A stretch of DNA of 64,000 nt from Ornithodoros turicata (GCF_037126465.1 NW_026999451.1:248001-312000), one strand, 5' to 3'; shown: positions 33,001-41,849, counted from the first letter of the stretch. The notes: generated by a model from the sequence alone, not told the origin. Made by a program: numbers and translations.

Positions 33001-35365
33001 AGATCTGTGGGAAGCGTCTGTTGTGAGATATTTCCAGACTGTGACTCTTTGGAGGAACTATCTGCGAACTGAGACTTCAGCTGTGAGAGACAGACTCGAC
33101 GTATTATGCGCTCGATGCAGTGAGGAAGCAGTGAAACATTCTACCGAAAATCTACGCACATGTGAAACCTTGGAGAAAAAGAGACATTTTCTTAAACGAG
33201 CAATATTGACGGCCGTGATACACGACCTACGAGGCGTTTTAGACGTGTATCTGAGTTATGTGTCCCCGAGAGAGAGTACAGGAGAACTAGACACAGACAT
33301 CATGGACCAATTAGAATCACGCAAGGAACGAAGCTTGACATGTTCTGTAGAGTCTTCGGTAATTGGAAACCTTGATAGTTTTACAGACAGCAGCAATAGA
33401 ACTGTCCCTTTTTACGCAAAGTCCGAGACTGTTTGCAAAATGCTCCTTCCTTACTGCGATATGGGAATTCTTGATTATGATGGAAACACAATGTTGCACA
33501 TTAGTGCGAAAGAAGGAAATCTGGAGACAACACAGTTTTATCTCGCACATTTATCCATTAACAATAGAAGGAATGGACACTTTAAAACTCCTTTGCACTT
33601 GAGTGGAGATGCAGAGATTGTGAAGCTACTTCTCCGTCGTTATCCCTCAGTGAATGTTTTCGATTATCGTCAACGAACTCCGATGGATATACGTGCAAAG
33701 AAAGATGATTTGGAGGCCATGAAGTTGTTACTCCTTCGCACTCGGATAGATGACGCACATCACATCAGATTAGACACAACGCTTCACGTGGCTTCTTACT
33801 CTCATTCCCTTAAAGCTGTGACGTTTCTTCTACCTCACACAAATGCGCACATGCTTACCTACGAAGGAGAAACGTGCTTAGACGTTGCTTGGAGAAGTTG
33901 GGAATATGAGAAGAGTTTGGATTTCAACGTTGTGAGGTGTCTCATCCCACACTCGCTCGTGAACTCACCTGAAACGTTCGGCTCATCACCGTTGTACATT
34001 TGGGCAGAAGGTGGTGGAAGGAAAGTGATGCAAACTCTATGGCCTTATTTGCGACACAGTGACCCTAGGCATGCACAGAGGATCAGCAGAAGCTATGCGT
34101 ATGTGTCTATGTCTGTGTCTCTGAACGAGGATTTCCAAGAAGAAATTTCGTGTCTGAAACTTCTCTTCCTCCATTTAGATGTCATCGCTGGTGATTGTTG
34201 TGGCAGAAAACTGCTACATGATATCGCCAAGAATAAGCCAAGTAAGATAATAGAAGTAAATTACATTAATTACATGAAGCTGTTACTGCCGCATTTAAAT
34301 CTGCATATGGAGGATTATGTAAAATATAGCGTAGGAAATGATGACACTGTTACCTTATATCGGGGATGGTCGCACATGAATAACACCGATGATCCCCACA
34401 TTGACGATGTCAACGCCGAAATGGTCGACGACGAGGGCAGTATGAAGTTGCTAATAGAAGCACGGGAAGGTAATGCCGAAGCCGTGGAACTTCATCTCTC
34501 ACATCATTCCGTGTGCTTTACAGATGAAAAGGAGAACACTGCATTGCACTTGAGTGCGTCGAATGGACACACAAATGTGGTGAAGCTTCTCATTCCTTTT
34601 TATACATCAGTGGACGTGATCAATGTGCGTCGAGAAACGCCCATGCATGTGTGCGCCTCAAATGGACACCTGGATGTTGTGAAATTATTATTACTCCGCT
34701 CTAGAATGAGTTCCCGTGACGTGGTTGGAAGGTCACCTCTTCACTTGGCCTGTGAAGGTGATGCCGTTGATATCGTGAACTTCCTTCTTCCCCACTCCTT
34801 CCCTAATATGTGCGATGAGTACGGTTCCACGTGCTGCGCTTCTTCCGCCGAAAGAAGTGAAATGAATGTTCTGAGATGCCTCATCCCGCACTTTCTTATG
34901 AACTGTCCTGATAGCATAAGCGAATCACCAACGCTAATGTGTGCTAAAGATTATATAAGAGAAGGGTTGGTGACATTATTGCCATATTATTGTGATTATG
35001 ACGCTGCGAGTTTATTGACGCTTTGCCCGCAGTCATTTTATGTGGGCTATATGAATATGAGCACTACGCCTTGCCTCAAACATATGGTTCTCCACTCAAA
35101 TGTCAGGGCAGTAGATGTGTGTTTTCGTGAAACACTCAAACTCATTCGACTGTTTTATCAAGAGAGTGATTCAATGCTGCATCCAAATGGCACTGCGCTA
35201 TCACGAAACCTAAGGTATATTTCTCTCTTGCTTCCTCATACAAATATTTCTTCTAAGGACGATGGAGGCAAGAAACTATTACAAGGAGTCCTCCAAAGCA
35301 GACAGGATCTCGAATTGGTTAGCTTCCTTCAGAAGTGGACTCGCTTGAGTGACTTTCATTCATGA
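14911..35365 (+). CDS. NCD1(x5)-HExxH-NACHT-ankyrin NLR-like protein (11-exon model)
   Basis: Model: 14911-15007, 16930-17067, 17493-17594, 20298-20435, 20979-21080, 21869-22006, 24339-24440, 24772-24909, 25584-25688, 27666-27803 and 29598-35365. All introns are GT-AG and phase 1. The sum is 6,966 nt, giving 2,321 residues. Residues 1-399 form five NCD1-like (SAM-fold) domains, 617-621 an HExxH motif, 1079-1086 Walker A, about 1155-1165 Walker B, and about 1460-2310 ankyrin repeats. NCD1 in NAB1/NAB2 binds EGR factors and self-associates. NACHT ATPases of the STAND class oligomerise on ligand sensing. I therefore infer a cytoplasmic sensor or scaffold. The start is uncertain: an in-frame ATG at 14857 adds 18 residues, and a good acceptor at 14905 allows an upstream first exon. 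The last exon alone could also be translated from 29618. Confidence 0.8.
15008..16929. other. Intron A1-B1
   Basis: It contains a B-box-bearing SINE scrap at about 15070-15200 (GGTTCGAAACC) and the TTAA-flanked element at 15572-16386. The last ~90 bases (GGGGTCACGTGTCTTG and onward) resemble the same part of the A2-B2 intron, indicating duplication of intron sequence with the exons. Confidence 0.6.
15572..16386. mobile_element. Non-autonomous DNA element flanked by TTAA
   Basis: TTAA-AGGTACTGTAAAGCAG at 15572-15591 faces CTGCTTTACAGTACCT-TTAA, ending at 16386. The ~16-bp ends are exact inverted repeats and the TTAA on both sides fits a piggyBac-type target. The termini do not start with the usual CC(C/T)T, so the superfamily is open. 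No transposase ORF is seen. Confidence 0.6.
16930..17067 (+). CDS. Exon B1, second half of NCD1 domain 1
   Basis: Encodes GGDNVQQLRDSSGHDF, then MARKPPHVKRFKKALAEW and KPDTG. In NAB proteins the same stretch reads GGDDVQQL...GMAxKPLHVRRLQKAL, so the fit is close. The acceptor is CCCTTAG|GT and the donor G|GTAAAT, both phase 1. At 138 nt it is the same length as all other B exons. Confidence 0.8.
17493..17594 (+). CDS. Exon A2, first half of NCD1 domain 2
   Basis: Encodes AATSTPADGSEGELHNLL...LLSYHDKFMEI. The acceptor ACGACAG at 17492 keeps the 102-nt length of A3 and A4. A second AG at 17498 would also stay in frame. The donor is G|GTGAGT. Confidence 0.75.
   Translation: MQQRPLQRMDQKESFTTYFEEQIFSPTTTSSWR
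18328..19063. mobile_element. Large hairpin (foldback MITE) in intron A2-B2
   Basis: The left part (ACAGGATGTTTGCTGCAACG ... TCTTTGCGGCACTTTTTTCG) is mirrored by the right end (GAAAAAAGTGCCGCAAAGAC ... GCATCCTTGTACA). The inner blocks also mirror each other, for example GTTCGATTTACC against GGTAAATCGAAC and TTTTGGGACTC against GAGTCCCAAAA. The whole ~735 bp could fold on itself. No protein is encoded. Confidence 0.65.
19300..19927. mobile_element. Tc1/mariner-like MITE with long inverted ends
   Basis: TA-CAGGCCCCGACAAATATTT at the left faces ACTTTTGCGGGGCCTG-TA at the right. The similarity continues about 120 bp inward. The inner part contains a further inverted pair (GTACTGAAAGTCG against CGACTTTCAGTAC). 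Its terminal word AAAGTTTACGGAA is shared with the MITE nested in the two large arms. Confidence 0.65.
20298..20435 (+). CDS. Exon B2, second half of NCD1 domain 2
   Basis: Encodes GGDNVQQLCDAMGDNFQEVI, then MARKPFHVKRLKKALGQW. It is 138 nt, with acceptor TCTTTAG and donor G|GTAAAT. The downstream intron still aligns by eye with that of B1. Confidence 0.8.
20979..21080 (+). CDS. Exon A3, first half of NCD1 domain 3
   Basis: Encodes KVTSTAADESEEELDELL...LLSYHDKFIEL. The acceptor is TTTACAG and the donor G|GTGAGT. The N-terminal linker is acidic. No ATG is available near the exon start, unlike A1, A4 and A5. Confidence 0.8.
21081..21868. other. Intron A3-B3
   Basis: 788 bp. I see no transposon end or RNA in it. 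Confidence 0.5.
21869..22006 (+). CDS. Exon B3, second half of NCD1 domain 3
   Basis: Encodes GADNVQRLCDSTDEEFQTLA, then MARKPLHVKRLKNALKQW. The MARKPLHV motif is closest to the NAB consensus of the five. 138 nt; acceptor TTCTCAG, donor G|GTAATT. Confidence 0.8.
22007..24338. other. Intron B3-A4
   Basis: 2.3 kb, of which 935 bp is the TA-flanked element at 22682-23616. Nothing else was assigned. Confidence 0.55.
22682..23616. mobile_element. TA-flanked DNA element with GGGTGT ends
   Basis: TACACTCTAAATAATTTTAC at the left faces GTGAAAATATTTAGAGTGTA at the right. Just inside are CTTAAAGGGTGT and ACACCTTTAAAGG. A second member of the family is at 47582-48852. Both lack a recognisable transposase, so they are probably non-autonomous. 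Confidence 0.7.
24339..24440 (+). CDS. Exon A4, first half of NCD1 domain 4
   Basis: Encodes VMTSIPSNESEREVHELL...LLTYYDKFIET. The acceptor is TTTGCAG and the donor G|GTGAGC. The in-frame ATG at 24344 lies two codons into the exon, so this cassette could also serve as an alternative first exon. Confidence 0.8.
24572..24650 (+). mobile_element. Short tRNA-derived SINE scrap with A-rich tail
   Basis: CCTCGGTGGATCAGTGGTAT resembles a Pol III A-box region and is followed within 60 bp by an AATAAT/AATAAA-rich tail. No B box is seen, so the copy is internally deleted or the call is wrong. Confidence 0.35.
24772..24909 (+). CDS. Exon B4, diverged second half of NCD1 domain 4
   Basis: Encodes GVDNVQQLFDSTAEEFQEF, then MSGFPFQLMRFQNELEQW. 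The frame, length (138 nt) and splice sites (CCCTAG acceptor, G|GTGAGC donor) are intact. The MARKPxHVKRLKKAL segment found in the other four copies is replaced by MSGFPFQLMRFQNEL, removing most of its basic residues. Confidence 0.75.
25584..25688 (+). CDS. Exon A5, first half of NCD1 domain 5
   Basis: Encodes TMTSVPATKPRLSEIHHLL...LLSYCEKFEEI. At 105 nt it is one codon longer than A2-A4. The acceptor TTTTTTTTCAG has a strong pyrimidine tract and the donor is G|GTGAGT. The in-frame ATG at 25589 again allows an internal start. Confidence 0.75.
26860..27009. mobile_element. hAT-type MITE with 8-bp target-site duplication
   Basis: CAGGGACGGAT starts and ATCCGCCCCTG ends a 150-bp insert. TCGGTGAC occurs at both borders (26852-26859 and 27010-27017). 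CAGGG termini with an 8-bp duplication are the hallmark of hAT elements. A run of about 17 G follows the left end. Confidence 0.75.
27079..27200 (-). mobile_element. tRNA-derived SINE, reversed and partial
   Basis: In reverse complement it reads B box GGTTCGAATCC-like, then CCGGCTGTGCTGTCTGAGGT and TTTCCCTGGGTTTTCCC, the body of the SINE family at 39994-40272 and 41430-41751. The 3' tail was not found. Confidence 0.6.
27666..27803 (+). CDS. Exon B5, second half of NCD1 domain 5
   Basis: Encodes GMDNVQQLRDLTDEKFHEVI, then MARKPFHVKKLKKVLEEW. 138 nt; acceptor CCCTTAG, donor G|GTAACC. The single base left over joins with GA at 29598 to make a glycine codon, so the cassette array reads directly into the NACHT exon. 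Confidence 0.8.
27804..29597. other. Last intron before the NACHT exon
   Basis: 1.8 kb. A piece near 29470-29500 (CAGTTGCTTCGCGGCGCAAAC) matches the 3' part of the tRNA SINE at 39994-40272. An acceptor AAATTACAG ends it. No further NCD1 half-exon was found. Confidence 0.55.
29598..35365 (+). CDS. Large terminal exon: HExxH - NACHT - ankyrin repeats
   Basis: One unbroken exon. Numbered from the Met at 29618 (add 406 for the full model): about 20-90 reads as degenerate ankyrin; about 140-330 contains FIHESCHLALHLVY with HESCH at 211-215, a zincin-type HExxH; about 340-660 is an unassigned helical stretch; 668-1010 is the NACHT module with GAPGMGKS at 673-680, VVVMLDGFDEV at about 749-759 and HKTFAEFFAAHYLL at about 994-1007; 1055-1905 is an ankyrin array of about a dozen units around a helical insert. 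NACHT ATPases hydrolyse NTP to switch oligomeric state. Whether the HExxH domain cleaves anything is unknown. The single-exon layout suggests an origin as a retrocopy or as an old single-exon family that later gained the NCD1 cassettes. A shorter protein could start at 29618. Confidence 0.9.
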
Positions 35366-37110
35366 TGCTCACGATTGTTAGCAACGGTTGTGGTTAAGCA
35401 CCAAGTGGCACCGAGTTGTCAGTGGACATGAGCTCTGCAGATGATATCGCAGTTTTAAGAGAGGCATCAACAGCAGTTGCTTGCCTTCATCCGAGAAAGC
35501 AGAAATATTCAGCCAGAGTCAAAAATGAAATACAAAATCACTTTTCTGTTTGCCGAGGCTAACGGGTTTTTTCTTATTCTTGTTCACCTTGTTAAAAAGT
35601 ACGGTTCTGTAGTAGGTCCATAAGGTGATCCGAAAATGTGTAAAAAAAGTGTGTTCCTAATGTGCTTGTTATATGGTTAGCTACGTTATACATACCGCAC
35701 TATTAGAATACGTGCTGCGTGTGATTATATTTATATGGTGCATCTCACCTTTAGTGGATATATAACTGTAATACTGCGATTGAGCATCACGCTCTTAAAA
35801 AAAAGTTGGTCAGCGTTATATCTTTTTAGTTCCAAATTGCTACGGGCTCCAAATTGCTTTGCCAGTTATGATTACAGATTACAGTGTAGTTACAGACACA
35901 CAGAACATTAAGAATCAATTTGACGTAATCAAGGTTTGTGTAAGGGAACCACGAATGATAAAAAAAAATACACGTCACAAATTGGATTTGTGTGTGTGTG
36001 CGATTAAATGATTACATGCAGTTGTTTTTGAAGTAATGTGTCCAGTTAGATGTCATCAAGAGATGCAGAAGGGAAGAAAATCCAGTAAAGAAATACGAAG
36101 GGAAGTGTCCCAGAAGGAGAGACGCCCATATTTCGAACAAGGGCGGTTCTTGTGTTCATCATCATCACGAGCGAGATGCAGAATTAGCGGCTCGCACACA
36201 GCGCAGGACATGTCCTAGGGTCTCATAGCAGACACGGACACATGTTTCGAGGGGACACAAGTTATAGTTATGGCCGGATTGTGAAAGCTCGGGATGTGTG
36301 CTTAAGTTGTTATTACAGGTACTTTTGCGGATTCTAACTACCCGAGCAGCACACAATATTGGCATTTCCCGGCTTCATTGACCCTAAGGAGAGCCACTCA
36401 AGCCAATGAAGAGCAATAAGTGATGTTATCTTGGCTCAACCGCAAGTTCACAAATGTGAACAAATAAGGCGCGTCAGGTTAGAAAACGATTAGAAAACGA
36501 GTTTCGAAGCAATGTTGCCCATAAAATTACTTTCTGGAATTACTTTGTGAACGATGGCGTTACATTAGCCTGCCATCAAACCAAAGTGCCAATGTTGCCA
36601 GCTTTCAGCCAATGGTTATATTTTCATATTCCGAAATCTTGTGATGTGTAAGGGAAAACCGGAATAGTATTGCTAAAATTTAACTCCCGCGAAGTATTGT
36701 GGCACAACTATTTCTTACTTTTTTGGTCGATACATCCTCAGTGGTGGGTAGTTTTGTAGGACTACTCGAATGACAGACAGAGTGAGATCCTACTAGCTCA
36801 CCACCATGCTACCCATGGCAGTGTTTCAGTACCTACCCAGGTAAATATAAGAAAAAAGACGAAAGAGAAAAAAAAATGCATTGTACTGTGACGCCTTCCT
36901 GTTGTCGTGCTGCCATTCAAACCAATTAAAACTAGACCGGAGTGGCAGTTACTATAGCTACAGGGCATTCGTATTCTACATTGGCTCACCACGGGCATTG
37001 GACCAATATTGGCAGTTTCATTGGCGGATTACCAGACCTTTGTTGCACGGCCTATATATTGGAACAACGTAACTTATATTGGCTGCCAATCTTGGACCGA
37101 TATGTGACCA
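35366..37110. other. 3' flank of the NACHT gene
   Basis: It contains the presumed 3' UTR. The only poly(A)-signal candidate I noted is ATTAAA at 36003-36008. From about 36880 the sequence has repeated ATTGGAC/CCAAT words suggesting a decayed MITE. No second gene is supported. Confidence 0.4.
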
Positions 37111-37530
37111 ATTATGGTGTTACCAAATGGGGTTACCAAATTAAACCTTCGAAGGCACGTGGTGTTTGCACCACATCACGTAAAACTGCCTTCATACCGT
37201 GCATTCGTGCTGCCCAAACTTGAATTCGCATCGGCCATATGGGATCCCCATCAAGAGTATTTCATTCAAGCATCAGAGTCAGTTCAAAATGTGCTTCATT
37301 ACGTCTATAGCTATTCCAGAGACGCGAGTGCTTCGCGTATAAAGAAAAACCTTGACGTTGATGTTCTCTCGTCAAGACGGTTGATACCAGGCTGCGTCTC
37401 TTCCATAAAATGTATCACAACACAAACACTCGCGATCGTCTCCTAGTCCCTGCTATTACATTTCATCTCGTCCGGACCACCAACCACATGTTTAAGCTTT
37501 TCCATTGTAATATCACTTCCTTTCTACTCA
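37111..37530 (+). pseudogene. Jockey/CR1-like LINE reverse transcriptase, C-terminal fragment
   Basis: The frame contains LPSYRAFVLPKLEFASAIWD, then ESVQNVLHYVYSYSRDASAS, the same stretch as LVRPKLEYAAAIWDPHQAYL and EKVQNRAARFIACDY in the copy at 43571-43990. It lies past the polymerase palm of a jockey/CR1-like RT. It is short, frameshifted and joined to the next LINE. Confidence 0.6.
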
Positions 37531-37551
37531 AAGGCTCAGCGCTGGGGGAAT

Positions 37552-38970
37552 GTGATTCGCCACTTTGCCGGCGTGCGCTGGGGCTGCACTGAGCGGGATC
37601 TTCTTGTGCTCCACAAAACTCTGGTTCGCGGCTCCCTGCTATGCAGCTTGCCCGTATTGCACGGTATATCAGCCACGTCTGAACACAAGCTTCGGTGTAC
37701 ACTGGCACGCAGCCTGCGGACGTGCCTTGGTGTCCCGCGCAGCGCTGAGACACGGATGGTGATCGCCGACGCCGGGGAAATACCCATCGATGTCCTCCGC
37801 CGAAGAGAAACCATCCGACACTACCTACGGTTGCTCGCTCACCACCGGCGTCATCCTCTGGTTCAAAAGCTACGTAGACGGAAGAACAGTAAACTCTCGC
37901 TATGTGTTACAGTAACATCTGGAAACCTCCTTGGCCTCACTGTTGCCCCGACCGCCCCTTCAGTGGCACCATGGACACTGCCGAGCCCATCTCTCTCGAC
38001 ACACATCCCTGGCCTCCTGGGGCCGAAGAGCCAGATCCCCGTTTCGGTTCTCAAGCAGTCTACTTTGGAAATGATGGATACAAAGTACAGAGGCCGCACG
38101 GCTGTGTTCACAGATGGTTCGTCTACGTCGGATGGCTCCTCCGCTGCCTTTGTCATACCGGAGGAGTCACTATCATGTAGGTTCCGCCTGTCACATCGCA
38201 CTTCGTCGACCTCTGCGGAGCTGTATGCCATCTTGTTATCTCTAAAGTCTGTCTCCAAATACCCTCCCCGTTCCTGGGTGATACGCGCTGACTCAAAATC
38301 AGCCCTGCAATGTGTAGGAACCATGGGCATCCGCGGCTCATTTGCCCCGGTGGTTGTTAGTATCCTGACGGCACTCAAGGTTCTCGGCGAACAGGGACAC
38401 CGGGTGACCCTACAGTGGATCCCCGGCCACACCGGCATTCAGGGCAACGAACAGGCAGGTTTAGCGGCTGCTGCGGCCCACCGTATCTCCAGAGCCGTGC
38501 CCATTATCCTCTCCAACGGGGATAGACGCTCCTACTTGTCTGCGTTGGTGTCACCCTTGGCCCGCCAGCAATGGCTGCATGACATCACTCAATGGTCGCT
38601 CCTCCATGCAGTGGACCCGTCATTATCATTTAGGATGCCAGGTGGCTTCCATCGTAGCTTTACGACAGTCCTGCGGCGTCTACGACTCAACGTCGCCTTC
38701 ACCCCTGTGTTCCGTGTTAAGCTGGGTTACAGTAACACGGCGCTGTGCCTAGCTTGCCGCACCCCAGCTACGATCCCCCACATCATCGAGGACTGTGAGC
38801 GGTACACGTGTGAACGCCGGGTACTTCGACGCCAACTTGAACTCCTCGACCATAGACCATTCAGCCTGTCCAAAGTACTTGGCCCATGGAGCTCCCCTGC
38901 GCATCAGTGCCGGGCTCTTCGCTCCCTTTTTGCTTTCATGCAAGCCACTGGACTCCTCGAAGAGCTCTAA
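37552..38970 (+). CDS. LINE ORF2 C-terminus with RNase H domain (5'-truncated)
   Basis: The 472-codon frame covers the end of a reverse transcriptase connection region (about 1-150, including ETIRHYLRLLAHH), then an RNase H: VFTDGSSTSDGSSA (Asp at the start), SAELYAILLSL (Glu), VIRADSKSALQ (Asp) and WIPGHTGIQGNEQAGLAAAA (His/Asn and final acidic position not clear). A Cys/His segment ALCLACRTPATIPHIIEDC follows. Such RNase H domains mark I/R1-type non-LTR elements. RNase H removes the RNA strand after target-primed reverse transcription. The endonuclease and RT palm are missing, so it cannot move on its own. The 3' end runs to the TAAA repeats at about 39430. Confidence 0.8.
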   Translation: MIRHFAGVRWGCTERDLLVLHKTLVRGSLLCSLPVLHGISATSEHKLRCTLARSLRTCLGVPRSAETRMVIADAGEIPIDVLRRRETIRHYLRLLAHHRRHPLVQKLRRRKNSKLSLCVTVTSGNLLGLTVAPTAPSVAPWTLPSPSLSTHIPGLLGPKSQIPVSVLKQSTLEMMDTKYRGRTAVFTDGSSTSDGSSAAFVIPEESLSCRFRLSHRTSSTSAELYAILLSLKSVSKYPPRSWVIRADSKSALQCVGTMGIRGSFAPVVVSILTALKVLGEQGHRVTLQWIPGHTGIQGNEQAGLAAAAAHRISRAVPIILSNGDRRSYLSALVSPLARQQWLHDITQWSLLHAVDPSLSFRMPGGFHRSFTTVLRRLRLNVAFTPVFRVKLGYSNTALCLACRTPATIPHIIEDCERYTCERRVLRRQLELLDHRPFSLSKVLGPWSSPAHQCRALRSLFAFMQATGLLEEL

Positions 38971-39432
38971 ACAGAACTCCGACCTGTCGTCTCTTCAATC
39001 TCACCATAATTCATCCTCTCATATTAACCACTGTGAAGTGTGGTAAGGTCCTGTGGCTACCACGGGGAAACATCCCATGTCATCATAATTTCTTCATTTA
39101 TTGTTGTTGTTGTTGTTTCTACTATCATTCTTTCGTAAAACAACTAGTGATTGGAATCTTCAGCCTGAACATGTTGGTCGTAAACGCGACACTGCTGGTT
39201 TTAAGGCCACTCTCCTCAAATGCAGGGCTTATGATTCATATATCATGCTCTTCCCATGGTGCATCTGATCTTCTTTCCTTGTCAGCTCGATATTTCTTAT
39301 TTATTTATTTATTTTTTGTAATACTTTTGTTGCGTGTTTCTATTGTACTTTCTCCTATGTGCTACTCATCACTCCGTTATGTAATACGCTCTTGAGGTCT
39401 TTAAAGTACATAAATAAATAAATAAATAAAGT
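38971..39432 (+). mobile_element. 3' UTR and (AAAT)n tail of the RNase H LINE
   Basis: Untranslated sequence ends in GTCTTTAAAGTACATAAATA and several AAAT repeats at 39411-39430, the kind of 3' tail left by target-primed reverse transcription. It includes a TTATT/TTGTTGTTG low-complexity run. Confidence 0.6.
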
Positions 39433-39745
39433 CACTTATTTCTGTTTCAGTTACATACAGTATAATTGGAACGAGGTCCGGGTAAAAACAACTCTCAAAA
39501 TAAATGTTTATTGTAGCACTCGTAGTGTGGATCGTCCTAATTGCCAGTGCATGCCTTATGCGCTTTTGTGATAAGCACTTGTATTTTCTCTTTGTGTTTT
39601 CTCGAGTAAGCTCAAACCGGTTGAGTGCCAACATACTCCTTCAAAACAACAAAAGGTAGTTTGCGCAGTAACAACCGTCTAAAGAACGACATGGGAACGT
39701 CTGAGGCTGGTCCGGTGATAAGACCTCACTTAATTGTGGTTCTAA

Positions 39746-39945
39746 CGTGAAAGAACTGATGTTCTGAGGCTGGAACAACACAGAGAGGACAAAGAGATAC
39801 AAAGTCTCAAATTGCCTAAGAAATTAACGAGAAAGATGGAAGCCACTTCAGAGGACAGCCAGCTGTGGGACTCGAACCACTCGGTAATCCAGAAGATGTG
39901 AGTTCGAGTCCTACAGCTGGCTAACCTCTTCAATGGTTCATCGTC
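39746..39945 (+). mobile_element. Short copy of the tRNA-containing SINE with target duplication
   Basis: GTGGTTCTAA at 39736-39745 and GTGGTTGTAA at 39946-39955 flank it (one mismatch). It has the 5' word GATGTTCTGAGGCTGGAACA and the B-box end GAGTTCGAGTCCTACAGCTG, but lacks the middle and half of the tRNA-like part. Confidence 0.7.
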
Positions 39946-39993
39946 GTGGTTGTAAGTTACTCCCTTCAAATATATACAGATCAATATATTGCA

Positions 39994-40272
39994 GTAAGCT
40001 CCCGTGGCACGGAGGGTTAAGATGATCACTTTCCACGCCCAGACTGGGACGTGACACAAGGGTTCGAACCCCCTCACCGGCTGCGCTGTCTGATGTTCTC
40101 CCTGCGTTTTCCGAAGACTTTCCAGACGAATGTCGGCAGAGTTCCCCCTGAAGCCGGCCCAGGACACGTACTAAGCCCCCACTCCTTCCTGCTGTCGTCT
40201 CTCCATCTGTCCACATCTGTACGCTGCTCATTGCCACAGTTGCTTCGCGGCGCTAACGCGGAAATAAATAAA
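39994..40272 (+). mobile_element. tRNA-derived SINE with 11-bp target duplication
   Basis: AATATATTGCA at 39983-39993 and 40273-40283 flanks a 279-bp element. The head has A-box CGTGGCACGGAGGG and B-box GGGTTCGAACCCC. The body is CCGGCTGCGCTGTCTGATGT ... CCCCTGAAGCCGGCCC and the end CAGTTGCTTCGCGGCGCTAA followed by an AATAAA-rich tail. This is a conventional head-body-tail SINE, unlike the family at 1198-1564. Confidence 0.85.
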
Positions 40273-40283
40273 AATATATTGCA

Positions 40284-41169
40284 ACTATACAACTACAGGT
40301 TGTTAGAACAAAATGGACACTACTTTTTCAGAATATTTTATTAACATAATTATCTAATTACACAAGTAACTACCCTGATTACACTTCACTTTCATGTGAC
40401 ACAGTAACAACCTAGATGCTGTGCGTGCAAACTAGCGTTATAAGTATGTAAAAATATGCTAAAAAATATGTACAATCTAGCAGCCATTCGAATGTACACA
40501 TATCAGGCGAAATTCGACGGAAGAACCAAATGGTTGTGATTATTTACACTATTTGCATTATCCTCATCCCTCGGTGAAAACACGACGTTCCTTCTAGCAA
40601 CGAGCCCATACTTGACGCATATCTACCGATTAGACCACTGGCGCAGTGATTCCTGCTCCTCTAGCGACAAGAGAGACGGAGCTCAAGGAAGTCACGGAGC
40701 TAACACATAACAAGGATAAGTCTTGTATGCATTGCTCGAATGCATTCTCGATTCGGAACTACAGCCCGACATTGTACGAACGATTTTCCGAGAAACGCGA
40801 TTGACGAATGGAGGGTTGACTCTATGCACTTGTATGGTATTTACGTAAAAAAAAACTCTTCCCGTTGCGACTCGAAGAAATGCAGTGGGAGGGCCGGGAT
40901 GGTTAATTAGTCACTCAAGGCTTACCCGACACGAGAAAAAAAGAAAAATCTACATTGAATGTATACTGCGTAACGTACGACTTATAACGATGGTGTACGG
41001 TAATTGAAAACCCATGGGATAGCGACACCAACGGATACATTCTGCGTGGATCTCGCGCAATGTTTTTATTAAACACGTTTTGGCGGCTGATGGCGCATGG
41101 TGGCGCAGCAGTAGTCTTCTGGCGCGCTATCGCCTGTCGTTATCTCCAACGGCGTACGTAGTCGACGGA
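40284..41169. other. Unassigned stretch
   Basis: AT-rich at first, then mixed. No gene, RNA or inverted end was recognised. Confidence 0.35.
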
Positions 41170-41172
41170 TTA

Positions 41173-41849
41173 GGGCCAGTTTTCACTTGGCGACGCCCGA
41201 CGCGGCGTCGTGAGCCGGCTGTGGAACTAGACGTGCATTTCCGGAGTCGGGAGAGGAGAGACGTCGTGCCGAAAAACTGCCATGCCGAACTTCTTTCACG
41301 ACGTTGGCGAGAACTGCCGAGAACGATATACTGGCGACCAATTAGATGCCACAGAAAGGCCACGCCTCCTGATTTTTCGTCTGCTTTGGATGACGGAATG
41401 CCACTGTGGTGGGAACATGAAAATCGTGACCAGCTCCGGTGGCGCAGCGGTAACGCGTGCGCTTGGAGACTGGGAGGTCCGCGGTTCGAATCCGCGGGCC
41501 GGCTGTGCCGTCTGGGGTTTTTCCTGGGTTTACCTCAGATGTGTAATAGGCGTATGCCGGCACAGTTCCCCTGAAGTCGGCCCATGGACGCAGCTATCCT
41601 CCCCCCGAGCGGATTCCGCTCGGTCTTCCACTTCATCCTTTCCTCTCCTCCTCTCCACCACCTTTCCCTTCCCGAGAAACATGCCGCCTAATCAGGCAGG
41701 CAGACCTCTCGGTTCCTCCCAACGACACTCCTCCTCCTCCCCCCCTCCTCCTGAAAATCGTGAGCGCTGACAGGGTGGCGGAAATGCGCCTCTACTTCAG
41801 CCGCCCGCTCACGACGCCGCGTCGGACATCTCCATCTGAGAACTGGCCC
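41173..41849. mobile_element. PIF/Harbinger-type non-autonomous element
   Basis: TTA at 41170-41172 and 41850-41852 flanks inverted ends beginning GGGCCAGTTTTCACTTGGCG; the right end, read in reverse complement, is GGGCCAGTTCTCAGATGGAG. The GACGCCGCGTCG-type words also mirror each other. A 3-bp TTA duplication and GGGCC termini fit PIF/Harbinger. About half of its length is a nested SINE. No transposase is present. Confidence 0.75.
41430..41751 (+). mobile_element. tRNA-derived SINE nested in the Harbinger element
   Basis: TGAAAATCGTGA occurs at 41418-41429 and 41752-41763. Within, the A box is GGTGGCGCAGCGGTAACGCG and the B box GGTTCGAATCC, followed by CCGGCTGTGCCGTCTGGGGT and a C/T-rich end (CTCCTCCTCC). 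It belongs to the same superfamily as 39994-40272 but has a different tail. Confidence 0.85.

Noticed and set aside
36798..37223. Host gene downstream of the NACHT exon
   Set aside because: Repeated ATTGG/CCAAT words and a LINE fragment explain the open frames.
41080..41770. Proteins of 164 and 162 codons
   Set aside because: They span the Harbinger element and its nested SINE; GC-rich repeats give long chance frames.
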